A stretch of DNA of 34,978 nucleotides from an uncultured Eubacteriales bacterium (GTDB lineage: Bacteria > Bacillota > Clostridia > Christensenellales > Aristaeellaceae), in assembly GCA_902790015.1 (NCBI GenBank), contig CADAQF010000031.1, positions 1-34,978 of the forward strand, in the 5' to 3' direction. Positions 14,592-26,357 of this stretch are shown piece by piece; the first letter of the stretch is position 1, and each line of letters opens with the position of its first letter. The notes below the pieces were generated by a model. It saw nothing but the letters and a program-made list of their open reading frames with translations. It was not told the DNA's origin and did no database searches. A program made the translations under genes and the position numbers.

Positions 14592-14738
14592 CCCCTGAAC
14601 CGTTCGGGAGCGTCCTTACAGGAGAGACATCCTTTGCCGGTCAGGGGACGAGCCGTCACGGTCAGTGACGAAGCCAGCCGGAAAGCCGGCGCCCGGTATG
14701 GATGTTTTGCCCTGATGGGGCTGTTCAGTCCGGCTGAA
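14592..14738 (+). other. Hairpin-rich intergenic segment, possible structured RNA
   Basis: TCAGGGG (14641-14647) can pair perfectly with CCCCTGA upstream (14592-14598), or by six bases with CCCTGA downstream (14710-14715). ACATCC (14627-14632) can pair with GGATGT (14700-14705), enclosing CGTCAC/GTGACG and GCCGG/CCGGC hairpins and crossing the second option. GTTCAG/CTGAAC (14722-14738) follows. No known riboswitch class could be assigned with confidence. It lies after the repeat-protein gene and before the CBM-gene promoter. No gene is seen in 14561-14869. Confidence 0.3.
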
Positions 14739-14794
14739 CGGTCAAAAACCGCGATAAATTATGCGGGGATCCGGGCTGCATCCATCTGAACCGA

Positions 14795-14823
14795 TTGCGC
14801 TGCGGCGCCGGATGATGTATAAT
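14795..14823 (+). promoter_or_regulatory. Promoter of the secreted CBM-like gene
   Basis: TTGCGC (14795-14800), a 17-bp spacer and a perfect TATAAT (14818-14823) lie about 45 bp before the start codon. Confidence 0.75.
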
Positions 14824-14869
14824 AGACACACAGAGCGATCCCCAATAAAAACATATGTAGGAAGATCAC

Positions 14870-15376
14870 ATGAAAAAGTATCTGGCGATCCTGATGGCGG
14901 CTGTGCTGGCGCTGTGCGCCATGACGGCGTGGGCCGAGAGCAAGGAACCGGCGGAGCTCTACCGGGCGGACTTCACGGCGGAAAACATGGGCGGCTGGGA
15001 AGCCAACAACGCAAAAGGCAGCGTGACGGATGAAGGCGCTTTCCTGATCACCGGCCGCACCGCGGACTGGAACGCCCCCAAGCGCATGTTCGCCCTGACG
15101 CCCGGCGTCGAATACACGATCAGCGTGGAAGTGTATCAGGACAAGGCCGACGAGGCGACCTTCATGATTTCCGTGGAGCACTACGCCGGCGGCACCCCGT
15201 CCTGGGAAAACCTGGTGACCGGCACCGTCGCCAAGGGCGAATGGACCACGCTGGAGGGCACCTTCACCATGGACAAGTTTGATTCCTACGCCCTGTATGT
15301 GGAGACCCTGAACAACGCCAACCTGGATTATCAGATCAAGAACTTTGTGATCTGCGGCCCGGAGGGCGCGCTCTGA
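14870..15376 (+). CDS. Secreted stand-alone carbohydrate-binding-module-like protein
   Basis: This 168-residue protein has a clear signal peptide (MKKYLAILMAAVLALCAMTAWA, cleavage about residue 22). One beta-sandwich domain follows, with the CBM4/9/22-type layout: DFTAENMGGWEAN at the start, TPGVEYTISVEVY in the middle and YQIKNFVI at the end. Such modules bind xylan, other plant glycans or soluble sugars, and normally accompany a catalytic domain. Here the protein stands alone with no enzyme, anchor or cell-wall motif, so it is probably released or acts as a small binding protein. TAGGAAG lies before the ATG. It is monocistronic, with its own promoter and terminator. Confidence 0.75.
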   Translation: MKKYLAILMAAVLALCAMTAWAESKEPAELYRADFTAENMGGWEANNAKGSVTDEGAFLITGRTADWNAPKRMFALTPGVEYTISVEVYQDKADEATFMISVEHYAGGTPSWENLVTGTVAKGEWTTLEGTFTMDKFDSYALYVETLNNANLDYQIKNFVICGPEGAL

Positions 15377-15441
15377 CAGGCCCTTAAAACGCCCGCGAGT
15401 TTCATAATGCAGTTTTAAGCCCATTATAAACCGGGTGAAAA

Positions 15442-15489
15442 CATGAAAATCCTCCCTGTCGGCATGCTTCGGCAGGGAGGATTTTCATG
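15442..15489. terminator. Bidirectional intrinsic terminator
   Basis: A perfect 17-bp stem (CATGAAAATCCTCCCTG / CAGGGAGGATTTTCATG) has a 14-nt loop. GC-rich in the middle with A and T runs at its ends, it lies between the convergent CBM-like and recQ genes and can serve both. Confidence 0.85.
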
Positions 15490-15605
15490 TTCAAAGACCG
15501 TGCTGCGGGGGGCATCACAAGGCTGCCCTATCATGATCATCATGCCGGCGCCCGGCACGGCGCGCGCGGGCAATATTCAAAAAGCCGGTCCGTCTTTCTT
15601 TGCCG

Positions 15606-17330
15606 TCACTTCGGAAGCCTTCGGGTGATTTCCTCCGCGGGGCAGTCCAGCACGACGGCCATCTGGCCCACGGTGAGGCCGGCCTTGAGGCACCTGCCCA
15701 TCAGCAGTGACATTTCCTCCGTCCACAGAGGCTTTGAAGGTTCCTCCGGCCAGGGGGCGGGATCGTCCTCCGGGGCGACTTCCTCCCCGCTCAATTCGGG
15801 GTGGATGCGCAGGAAATCGCGGACGACGGACAGCAGGCTTTCCCCGTAGCGGGCGGCCTTGGCCTCGCCCATGCCTTTGACGCGCAGCAGCGCCTCCCGC
15901 GTGGTCGGGGCGGCGTCTGCGATGCCCCTGAGCGTCCTGTCGTCGCAGATGATATAGGGCGGGACGCGAAGCTGCTGCGAAAGGGTGAGCCTGCGGGCCT
16001 TGAGGCGCACCAGCAGGTCCTCCTTTTCGGGCGGGAGAGTTTCGGGCAGGGGCGCCTTCTGCGGGCGGGCCCTTCCTTCGTCCCTGGCGCTCAGGGCAAA
16101 GGCGAAGCGGGAGCCCAGGCAATGGGCGCAGCCGCCGCAGCGGGCGGGAGCCTGCTGGCCGAAATAGCCCAAGAGCTCTGCGCGCAGGCAGTTTTTCGTT
16201 TCGCAGTAGCGGATCATGCGGTTGAGCCGCTCCAGGTCGCCCCGGCGGACCTGGCGCTGCTCGTCCTCGGAAAGGGCGGGGTTGGGGGGCGCGTTGTCCA
16301 TCAGATACCGGGCGGCCATGATGTCCTGGCGGCTGTAGAGCAGCACGCAGTCGGCCGCTTCCCCGTCCCGCCCGGCGCGGCCGGCCTCCTGGTAGTAGGC
16401 CTCGATGGAGCGGGGCATGTTGTAGTGGATGACGTAGCCCACGTTGCTTTTATCTATGCCCATGCCGAAGGCGTTGGTGGCCACCATGACCGAGGCGCGG
16501 TCAAACTGAAAGTCCTCCTGGGCGCGGCGGCGTTCCTCCTCGGTAAGCCCCGCGTGATAGCGGACGGCGGAAAAGCCCCGCTCGGAAAGCTTTTTGGCCA
16601 CCGATTCCACGTTTTTTCTCGAATTGCAGTAGACGATGCCGCTGCGGTCGGCCATGCTGCGCAATAGGGACAACAGAGCGGCAAAACGGTTTTTGGGCGT
16701 CAGCACGTCCCAGAAGAGGTTTTCCCGGTCAAAGCCCGTGGTGACGGTCCGCGGATCCCGAAGCCTTAAAAGCCGCACGATATCATCCCTTACCCGCCGG
16801 GTGGCGGTGGCGGTGAAGGCGCCCACGGGAGGTCTTACGGGGAGGCTTTCCACAAAATCGGCGATCTTCAGGTAATCGGGCCTGAAGTCCTGACCCCACT
16901 GGGACACGCAGTGCGCCTCGTCCACCGCGATCAGCGAAAGCGGCGCTTCCCTGGCAAAGGCCATAAAGGAGGGGGCGCTCAGGCGTTCCGGCGCCGCGTA
17001 GAGCAGGCGGTACTGCCCGGCGCGGGCCCGCGCCAGGGCCAGCTCCTGCTGGCGCGGGGTGAGGCTGCTGTTCAGATAGGCCGCCGGCACGCCGGCCTGC
17101 GTGAGGGCGGACACCTGGTCCTTCATCAGCGAGATCAGCGGGGAGATGACCAGAGCGGTCCCCTCCCGGACCAGCGCCGGCACCTGGAAGCATATGGACT
17201 TTCCCGCGCCGGTGGGCATGATGCCCAGCGCGTCCGAGCCTGAAAGCAGGGCCTCCGCCAGCTCCTTTTGACCGGGGCGGAAGGCGTCGTAGCCGAAATA
17301 CCTTTTCAATATCTCCGTGGGTTCGGGCAT
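15606..17330 (-). CDS. recQ: ATP-dependent DNA helicase RecQ
   Basis: A 574-residue superfamily-2 helicase that unwinds DNA 3'-5' in recombination and fork repair. Walker A (TGAGKS, 40-45), DEAH with HCVSQWGQDFRP (aromatic-rich loop), TATAT, the RecQ motif VI HYNMPRSIEAYYQEAGRAGRDG region and a four-cysteine zinc site (YCETKNC, CGGCAHC) are all present. An HRDC domain follows (about 440-510, GMGEAKAARYG). The C-terminal 60 residues form a small helical domain like that in long Firmicutes RecQ proteins. GGAAAGGA precedes the ATG. The gene starts 19 nt after the upstream unknown gene, so the two are probably co-transcribed. Confidence 0.97.
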   Translation of the reverse strand: MPEPTEILKRYFGYDAFRPGQKELAEALLSGSDALGIMPTGAGKSICFQVPALVREGTALVISPLISLMKDQVSALTQAGVPAAYLNSSLTPRQQELALARARAGQYRLLYAAPERLSAPSFMAFAREAPLSLIAVDEAHCVSQWGQDFRPDYLKIADFVESLPVRPPVGAFTATATRRVRDDIVRLLRLRDPRTVTTGFDRENLFWDVLTPKNRFAALLSLLRSMADRSGIVYCNSRKNVESVAKKLSERGFSAVRYHAGLTEEERRRAQEDFQFDRASVMVATNAFGMGIDKSNVGYVIHYNMPRSIEAYYQEAGRAGRDGEAADCVLLYSRQDIMAARYLMDNAPPNPALSEDEQRQVRRGDLERLNRMIRYCETKNCLRAELLGYFGQQAPARCGGCAHCLGSRFAFALSARDEGRARPQKAPLPETLPPEKEDLLVRLKARRLTLSQQLRVPPYIICDDRTLRGIADAAPTTREALLRVKGMGEAKAARYGESLLSVVRDFLRIHPELSGEEVAPEDDPAPWPEEPSKPLWTEEMSLLMGRCLKAGLTVGQMAVVLDCPAEEITRRLPK

Positions 17331-17349
17331 GGGTCAGGGTCCTTTCCTG

Positions 17350-18513
17350 TCAGTGATGGGCGTCGTAATAATCCGCCGCCTCCTCGATGTCGTAAAAGTC
17401 CTCCCGGTTGTCGTCGTAAAAATCCTCCCAGGTGGCGTAATCCCCGGCGTTATAGGGATCGCCGGAGGAAGAGGAGGAATAGCCTGAGGGGATGTATTTG
17501 CCGGGCTCGGCGCCGGATTCCGCGGTGATGGTGAAATAACCCGCCCGGCCGTCCCAGAAAGAGTCCATATATTCGTAAATAAAACCGTCGTCTTCGGGCT
17601 GTTCGGCGCTAAAATACACGATCCGTTCGGGCAGGGTGATATATGAGACGGGGCCTCCCCCGCTGGTGCCCGCGTTGGGCCCGGCGGTGAAGGCCCGGGT
17701 CCGCGGCCCGTGTTTCCTGTTTTCCATGCGGAAGCGGGCCACCCGGCTGTCCGTGCAGGTGACATACAGGGCGTCATCTGTGTAGCGGGTGATCTGGTCC
17801 ACCTTCCAGTCCGCTGTGTATACGTCCATATAGGGTTTGCCGTCCCGGTCGAAATAGTAAATGTTCAGATACCGGCCGATGCCGTGGTCCAGCAGATTCC
17901 ATCCGCCGGGAATGCTGGCCAGGAGGGTCTCCCTGCTGCTCAGATCATAGCTGTGTTTTCCGAGCTTCGTCTGGTCGATATAGTAGTAGCTCATGCCCAG
18001 ATAGGGGGCTTCGCTTTCCTGCGCGCGGCGCTTTTCCTCCGCGATGCGGCGCTCCTTCTCCTCCTGCGCCAGGCGGGCCTTTTCGGCCTTTTCCCGCTCC
18101 TGCCTTTCCTTTTCGAGCCGCGCTTTTTCTTCCGCTTCCGCCTTCAGGCGGTTTTTTAAGGCGCGCACCTCTTCGACGGCGTCCCAGTCGATCCAGTCCG
18201 GCCGGACGGAGGGCCAGGGAAGGTATTCCCAGTATTTTTCCGCCGCCTGTTCCTTAAGCCCTTCCAGGTAAAGCGGGTAAAAGTCACAGTAACAGCGCAG
18301 GAAGGTACTCTCAGAATAGTCAAACGCCTGCTGCCGTTGGGCGTATATCCGGGCTTCCTCAAAATTTCCCGCCCGGATCAGGGTCCCCATCTTTCCAAGC
18401 GCCACCCGGTGGGCGAAATGACCCGGAAACACGTCTGCCATCAGCCAGACGGCGGCCGCCAGCGCCAGCAGCGTCCAAACGGCTTTGCCAGTCCTTTTCT
18501 TATTTTTTTCCAT
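17350..18513 (-). CDS. Unknown membrane-anchored protein with coiled coil
   Basis: Not recognised. This 387-residue protein has an N-terminal anchor helix (about 11-27). A helical region (about 35-110) with a TPR-like character (AGNFEEARIYAQ, YLEGLKEQAAEKYWEY) follows. A charged coiled coil of Lys/Glu/Arg (about 118-168) leads to a beta-rich region (about 170-310) containing YLNIYYFDRDGKPYMDVYTAD, which resembles a propeller-like or sensor fold. The tail is rich in Tyr, Asp and Glu (DFYDDNREDFYDIEEAADYY). It is probably anchored with the bulk outside the cell. It lies between secA and recQ on the same strand, and AAGGGG precedes the ATG. Nothing links it functionally to either neighbour. Confidence 0.7.
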   Translation of the reverse strand: MEKNKKRTGKAVWTLLALAAAVWLMADVFPGHFAHRVALGKMGTLIRAGNFEEARIYAQRQQAFDYSESTFLRCYCDFYPLYLEGLKEQAAEKYWEYLPWPSVRPDWIDWDAVEEVRALKNRLKAEAEEKARLEKERQEREKAEKARLAQEEKERRIAEEKRRAQESEAPYLGMSYYYIDQTKLGKHSYDLSSRETLLASIPGGWNLLDHGIGRYLNIYYFDRDGKPYMDVYTADWKVDQITRYTDDALYVTCTDSRVARFRMENRKHGPRTRAFTAGPNAGTSGGGPVSYITLPERIVYFSAEQPEDDGFIYEYMDSFWDGRAGYFTITAESGAEPGKYIPSGYSSSSSGDPYNAGDYATWEDFYDDNREDFYDIEEAADYYDAHH

Positions 18514-18534
18514 GGCGCGATCCCCTTAAAGGAC

Positions 18535-18567
18535 GCAGCAGTGAACGGTGCGGCCGCTCACTGCTGC
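18535..18567 (-). terminator. Hairpin after secA
   Basis: A perfect 10-bp stem (GCAGCAGTGA / TCACTGCTGC) around a 13-nt GC-rich loop lies just past the secA stop. A short CCTTTAAGG follows on the minus strand instead of a T run, so partial read-through into the next gene is likely. Confidence 0.5.
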
Positions 18568-18573
18568 GATTGT

Positions 18574-21270
<2,697 letters not shown>

Positions 21271-21318
21271 ATATTTCTCCTTGCGGTGTTGAGGGGGGTC
21301 TGATAAAACCCCATTTTT

Positions 21319-21347
21319 ATTATAGCGCAATAGCTGAGGAACCGCAA
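21319..21347 (-). promoter_or_regulatory. secA promoter
   Basis: On the minus strand TTGCGG (21347-21342), a 17-bp spacer and TATAAT (21324-21319) lie about 50 bp before the secA start. An inverted family A repeat begins within about 10 bp of the -35 box. Confidence 0.75.
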
Positions 21348-21354
21348 GGGGTTC

Positions 21355-21450
21355 GCGGCGTCTCGGAAAACGGTCCGGTGGACCGTTTTCAGCCGCGAAC
21401 GGGCCGGCAGGCCCTGGGTTAGCTGGGTGAGCACCCGCTTATATTGCTGG
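21355..21450 (-). repeat. Family A repeat, inverted, with extension
   Basis: Hairpin 21366-21390 (GAAAACGGTCC, GGT, GGACCGTTTTC) is followed by CGGGCCGGCAGGCCCTGG and the GTGAGCACCCGC extension seen at 5756 and 6030. It separates the secA and eno promoters. Confidence 0.8.
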
Positions 21451-21478
21451 GGCTGGATCTATCAGAGGATACGAAGAC

Positions 21479-21640
21479 CACCTCATCAGTCAGGCGCAAA
21501 ATAATAGTTCTTGATCATACAATTTCCGCGCCTAACAGACACCAGGGCCTGCCGGCCCGTTCGCAGCTGATGACAGGCCACTGGCTTGTCATCCAAGACG
21601 CTGCTCACCCCCTCAAGGGGAAGCCTTTTGGGGTGAGGCG
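21479..21640 (+). repeat. Composite repeat: family B split by family A
   Basis: The B start CACCTCATCAGTCAGGCGC pairs with GCGCCTAAC. At 21542 an A unit begins, with hairpin 21569-21593 (GATGACAGGCCA, C, TGGCTTGTCATC; one G-T pair). The B end CCCCCTCAAGGGGAAGCCTTTTGGGG then resumes. Compared with the intact B at 2329, the A unit lies exactly between B's two hairpins. Confidence 0.8.
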
Positions 21641-21715
21641 CGCCCGGAAAACGGTCCGGTGGACCTTTTTCAGCGCCGAACGGGCCAGCAGGCCCTGGTG
21701 TGAGGCACGCATTCA
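21641..21715 (-). repeat. Family A repeat, inverted copy
   Basis: Hairpin 21647-21671 (GAAAACGGTCC, GGT, GGACCTTTTTC) has one mismatch, then CGGGCCAGCAGGCCCTGG. It ends about 25 bp before the enolase -35 box. With its neighbours it accounts for the gene-free stretch 21271-21866. Confidence 0.75.
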
Positions 21716-21741
21716 TGCGCGATCCTCCGCCATGTCCGCAC

Positions 21742-21769
21742 TTGACAAAACCGGCGGTTATGCTATAAT
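21742..21769 (+). promoter_or_regulatory. Enolase promoter
   Basis: A perfect TTGACA (21742-21747) and a perfect TATAAT (21764-21769) are separated by 16 bp, the strongest promoter match in the window and fitting for a highly expressed glycolytic gene. A CCCCTTGAGGGG hairpin (21834-21845) lies in the leader just before the ribosome site. Confidence 0.9.
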
Positions 21770-21851
21770 TTTGAATGGACAGCGCGGACATACAGCCGCG
21801 CTGCCGAACAGCCTATTTATCTATCGTAACACACCCCTTGAGGGGCGTTAA

Positions 21852-23165
<1,314 letters not shown>

Positions 23166-23188
23166 GCGCCTGAAACCCCATAAATCCG

Positions 23189-23223
23189 CTCCCCCGTCCG
23201 TAAAGGGCGGGGGAGTTTTATTG
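23189..23223 (+). terminator. Intrinsic terminator of eno
   Basis: CTCCCCC pairs with GGGGGAG, followed by TTTTATT, 24 bp after the enolase stop. Confidence 0.85.
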
Positions 23224-23373
23224 TCCGGATTGTTTGGAGCTTCTATTGTTCTGTTCAGTTCTGTTCTATTCAGTTCATCCTGATAATCCTTTTGCGTTGC
23301 GACGTGCCGCGTCAGGTGGCCTCGCCGTTGCGCGGTTCCGGCCGATCTGCCGGGCAAAAAAGGGTTCATTTCG

Positions 23374-23423
23374 AATTTGCCAACCGAAAACCGGTATGAT
23401 TTTTGGAATTTGCCAACCGAAAG
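23374..23423. repeat. Two direct repeats of AATTTGCCAACCGAAA
   Basis: AATTTGCCAACCGAAA occurs twice about 32 bp apart, and a third partial copy (ATTTGCCAAC) forms the loop side of the hairpin at 23446. The stretch before it (23230-23280) has short TGTTC/AGTTC direct repeats. No gene is seen in 23166-23493. Confidence 0.5.
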
Positions 23424-23445
23424 AAAATGAAGAAGCGAATGAAAA

Positions 23446-23481
23446 CAGCCGAAACCGTTGATTTGCCAACAGTTTCGGCTG
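23446..23481 (-). terminator. Terminator of the fucosidase gene
   Basis: CAGCCGAAAC pairs with GTTTCGGCTG, extended by GTTG/CAAC, with TTTTCATTC on the minus-strand side. It lies 13 bp past the fucosidase stop. Confidence 0.75.
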
Positions 23482-23493
23482 TAATTCCGGCTG

Positions 23494-24981
23494 TCACCCG
23501 AGCGTCACGCGGAAGACCGTCGGATAATCGTCCGTGCGGGCGGGGCCAAACAGGTGAAGGCCCTGTTCGTCGCGCGTGAAGGGGACGGGGGCGCCGTTTT
23601 CCAGCGATTCGACGGAGGCGATGAGGCCGGTAAAATCCATCTGCGAGGGCGCTTCCTTCTGAGCCAGGGAGGTCACGCAGTAGCGGCCCTGTTGGTCCGG
23701 ATGAAGGGCCGTGACGTACAAATGGTCTCCTTTTTGGGTAAAGCGGAAATCCCGGCTGGTGAACTGCTTTTTCTCGCCGTCGGTAAAAAAGCCTTCCCTG
23801 ATTTCTGTCGGGCCTTCCCCAAAGCGCTTCCAGGGGCGGGTAAAGTAAACGGCTTCCCCGTTTTCCTGAAGCCACCGGCCGATGCCCTCCAGGATCGCCG
23901 TGTCCTCAGGGCCGATGGTACCGTCCGCTTTGGGGCCGACGTTCAGGAGCAGGTTGCCGTTTTTGGACACGATGTCCACCAGGTCCTGCACGATGGAGGC
24001 GGGCTCCCGGTAGACGTTCTGCTCGGTATAGCACCAGGAGTTCAGCGCGCAGGCCATGTCTGTCTGCCAGGCGTAGGGCTTGACGGAGGCAAACTGGCCG
24101 CGCTCCACGTCGGGCAGGGTGCTGCCGAACAGAAATGCGTCGTATTTGGAGGCGATCACCGGCACAAAGCCCCATTCCGCCGCGCGGTTGTAATAGTAGG
24201 CCGCCAGCTTTCTGATATAGGGGCGGAAGGAAGCGTGGATCAGCCACCAGTCGAAATAAAGGATCCGCGGGCGGAAGCGGTCGATGATCTCCGCCGTCCT
24301 TATGAGCCAATCGCACAGGTATTCCTCGGTGGGGCAGGGCTCGGAATGGATGTCCATCTGGTTCGGCTCGGGCATGGCCGGCCAGTAAAAATCCCCCCGC
24401 TTCAGCGGCTCATGGACATCGCTTTCAAAATTCTTTCCGTTGCCCATGAACCACCAGTGCTCCGCGCGATGGGACGAAGCCCCGTTTATCAGACCTTTTT
24501 CGGCTGCTTTTTGGGACAGTTCGCCCACTATATCGCGTTTTGGACCCATTTCATAGGCGTTCCAATGGGAAACGGCGCTTTTGTACATCTGGAAGCCGTC
24601 GTGGTGCTCGGCCACGGGGACGATATAGCGCGCCCCGGCCCGGGAAAACAGCGATAGCCATTCTTCCGGGTCGAACTTTTCGGCCCTGAACAGCGGAATA
24701 AAGTCCTTGTAGCCGAAGTCTTTCTGCGGGCCGTAGGTTTTCACGTGGTGCTCAAACTGGTCCATGCCCTGAATGTACATATTGCGGGAATACCATTCGT
24801 TGGCGTAGGCCGGGACGCTGTACAGCCCCCAGTGAAGGAAAATGCCGAATTTGGCGTCCCGGAACCAGTCCGGCGCCTTCCAGCGGGAAAGGGACTCCCA
24901 GGTATCCTGATACGGCCCCTGGGCGATAACCCGGTCGATCTCGTCAAGGCGCGGGAGCATGTCCTGAAGCGGTGAATCCAT
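23494..24981 (-). CDS. GH29 alpha-L-fucosidase
   Basis: A 495-residue glycoside hydrolase family 29 enzyme that releases L-fucose from glycans such as mucin, milk or plant oligosaccharides. The catalytic domain shows FGIFLHWGLYSVPAYANEWY, the AEHHDGFQMY motif (126-132) and the likely nucleophile Asp244 in LYFDWW. The acid/base cannot be assigned from sequence alone. The C-terminal part (about 370-495) is the usual beta-sandwich. There is no signal peptide, so it acts on imported oligosaccharides in the cytoplasm. GGAGGATATCCCC precedes the ATG. It lies 73 nt after the DUF2974 gene on the same strand. The UxaA/SDR/AKR operon 14 kb away could handle fuconate, but that link is only inferred. Confidence 0.93.
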   Translation of the reverse strand: MDSPLQDMLPRLDEIDRVIAQGPYQDTWESLSRWKAPDWFRDAKFGIFLHWGLYSVPAYANEWYSRNMYIQGMDQFEHHVKTYGPQKDFGYKDFIPLFRAEKFDPEEWLSLFSRAGARYIVPVAEHHDGFQMYKSAVSHWNAYEMGPKRDIVGELSQKAAEKGLINGASSHRAEHWWFMGNGKNFESDVHEPLKRGDFYWPAMPEPNQMDIHSEPCPTEEYLCDWLIRTAEIIDRFRPRILYFDWWLIHASFRPYIRKLAAYYYNRAAEWGFVPVIASKYDAFLFGSTLPDVERGQFASVKPYAWQTDMACALNSWCYTEQNVYREPASIVQDLVDIVSKNGNLLLNVGPKADGTIGPEDTAILEGIGRWLQENGEAVYFTRPWKRFGEGPTEIREGFFTDGEKKQFTSRDFRFTQKGDHLYVTALHPDQQGRYCVTSLAQKEAPSQMDFTGLIASVESLENGAPVPFTRDEQGLHLFGPARTDDYPTVFRVTLG

Positions 24982-25054
24982 AGGGGATATCCTCCTTGTG
25001 TTGGTTTTATGGGTGGGCGACGTCTCCTTTTTCTGATGATACGGGGAGCTGTTT

Positions 25055-26251
25055 TTAAGCCGGCCCCGTTTCCCGGGCGCCGTCGGGGCGGTCGGAAGCG
25101 TCCCTGGGACGCGTCAGGCGCTGGAGAGTCGAGCGGAGGGTGGTCATGCTTTCCTGTATTTTTTTGAGGCTGCCCTCCCTGAGGATGCTGCCGCCGGCGG
25201 CGGCGAGCTTCTGCAGGGCGGCCAGGAATTCCTTCTGGCGGCTGCCGGTCAGTATGACGGCGCCGGCGCTCAGGGCGCGCACGATGTTTTCCGGGTTCTG
25301 GCGGAGGCTGACGGTCTTCACGTCCCCCGCCTCCTGCAGAGAATCGAAAATGGCGGCGGTGAAGGCCTCCCGTTCCGCGTCGGACAGGCTGTCCAGCCAG
25401 CGGCGCAGGGTTTCGTCCAGAAAGAGGCTGGAGAGGGTGCGGTTTTCCGCGGTCACGAAGGCATTGCCCATGACCTCCCAGGTGTAGGGGTCGTGCTGCT
25501 GGGGCCCGCGCGCGGTACTTTTGACCAGTATCCTTTTGCCCTTGTTGGCCATCAGCACGCCCACCAGGGAGGATTCCGGCAAAAACAGGCGCACCTTGGG
25601 CAGAATGGCTTCGTACTCCGCGGAATCGGCCACCTTGCCGTTGAAGCCCGGGCCGTCGTTGGAACAGACGTACATAAGACGGTCCCTCGCGTCCTGTTCG
25701 CAGAAGGCGGCGGCGTAGACGGCCAGGTTGCCGCCCTTGGAATGACCGCCGGCGATCACGGGGCGGCCGGTATGGCGGACGGCCTCGGTCAGGTAGCGGG
25801 CGGCCTGCTGCTGGGCCGGCGTTTCGGCCAGGAAGGACAGGTTAAAATCCTCCCGCCAGCCGGTCAGGGTGGTGTCCGTCCCCCGGTAGGCCACATAGAC
25901 CGGGCCCTGGGGCGGGGTGAAGGTGACGGCGGAAAACTGCTCCTGCTTTTCCTCGTCCACCACGTCCCTGAACGCGGACAAAAGGACGTCCCTGAAGCGC
26001 CTGCTGGCGGCCGCGGCGATCAGAAGGGGGCGGGGGTTATTGATCAGTTCCTTCTGGTCGCAGCCGGCGGACAGATAGCCGTCGCACACCCGGGAAAGCG
26101 GGACGCCGCCTTCCTCAAAGGTTTGTGGCACCAGGCCCTCAAGGTCGCAGTAGGCAAGCTCCGAAAAGATCAGATTGTCCACGGCGTTCAGGGGATCCTG
26201 CGAAAAAAGCAGGTCGCCCCGCCAGTGGATATATTCCAGGATGCTGCTCAT
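25055..26251 (-). CDS. DUF2974 lipase-like alpha/beta-hydrolase
   Basis: This 398-residue protein belongs to the Mbeg1-like DUF2974 family of lipase-class-3-type hydrolases. Features are VAYRGTDTTLTGWREDF (the oxyanion-side strand), the nucleophile elbow GHSKGGN at 169-175 (Ser171) and the acid-region SNDGPGF. The C-terminal 100 residues are helical and may wrap the core or a membrane. No signal peptide is seen. The substrate is unknown; related proteins are common in Clostridia and usually unassigned. GGGAGGGG precedes the ATG. It is probably co-transcribed with the downstream fucosidase gene and separated from mreB by a terminator. Confidence 0.85.
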   Translation of the reverse strand: MSSILEYIHWRGDLLFSQDPLNAVDNLIFSELAYCDLEGLVPQTFEEGGVPLSRVCDGYLSAGCDQKELINNPRPLLIAAAASRRFRDVLLSAFRDVVDEEKQEQFSAVTFTPPQGPVYVAYRGTDTTLTGWREDFNLSFLAETPAQQQAARYLTEAVRHTGRPVIAGGHSKGGNLAVYAAAFCEQDARDRLMYVCSNDGPGFNGKVADSAEYEAILPKVRLFLPESSLVGVLMANKGKRILVKSTARGPQQHDPYTWEVMGNAFVTAENRTLSSLFLDETLRRWLDSLSDAEREAFTAAIFDSLQEAGDVKTVSLRQNPENIVRALSAGAVILTGSRQKEFLAALQKLAAAGGSILREGSLKKIQESMTTLRSTLQRLTRPRDASDRPDGARETGPA

Positions 26252-26286
26252 AAAAGCCCCTCCCGCTTCATTCCTTTATTAAAATA

Positions 26287-26330
26287 CCACCGCTCCGGCC
26301 GGAAGGAAAAAAGTCGGAAGGAAGCGGTGG
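26287..26330 (-). terminator. Terminator of mreB
   Basis: CCACCGCT pairs with AGCGGTGG, with further CCGG pairing inside and TATTTTAAT after it on the minus strand. It lies between mreB and the DUF2974 gene. Confidence 0.7.
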
Positions 26331-26357
26331 CGTCACGCGATATATGTTCATGGCCGC

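Noticed and set aside
14592..14738. Assignment as a c-di-GMP (GEMM) or cobalamin riboswitch
   Set aside because: Only short stretches resemble those cores. The full consensus is absent, and the next gene's promoter lies downstream of the segment.
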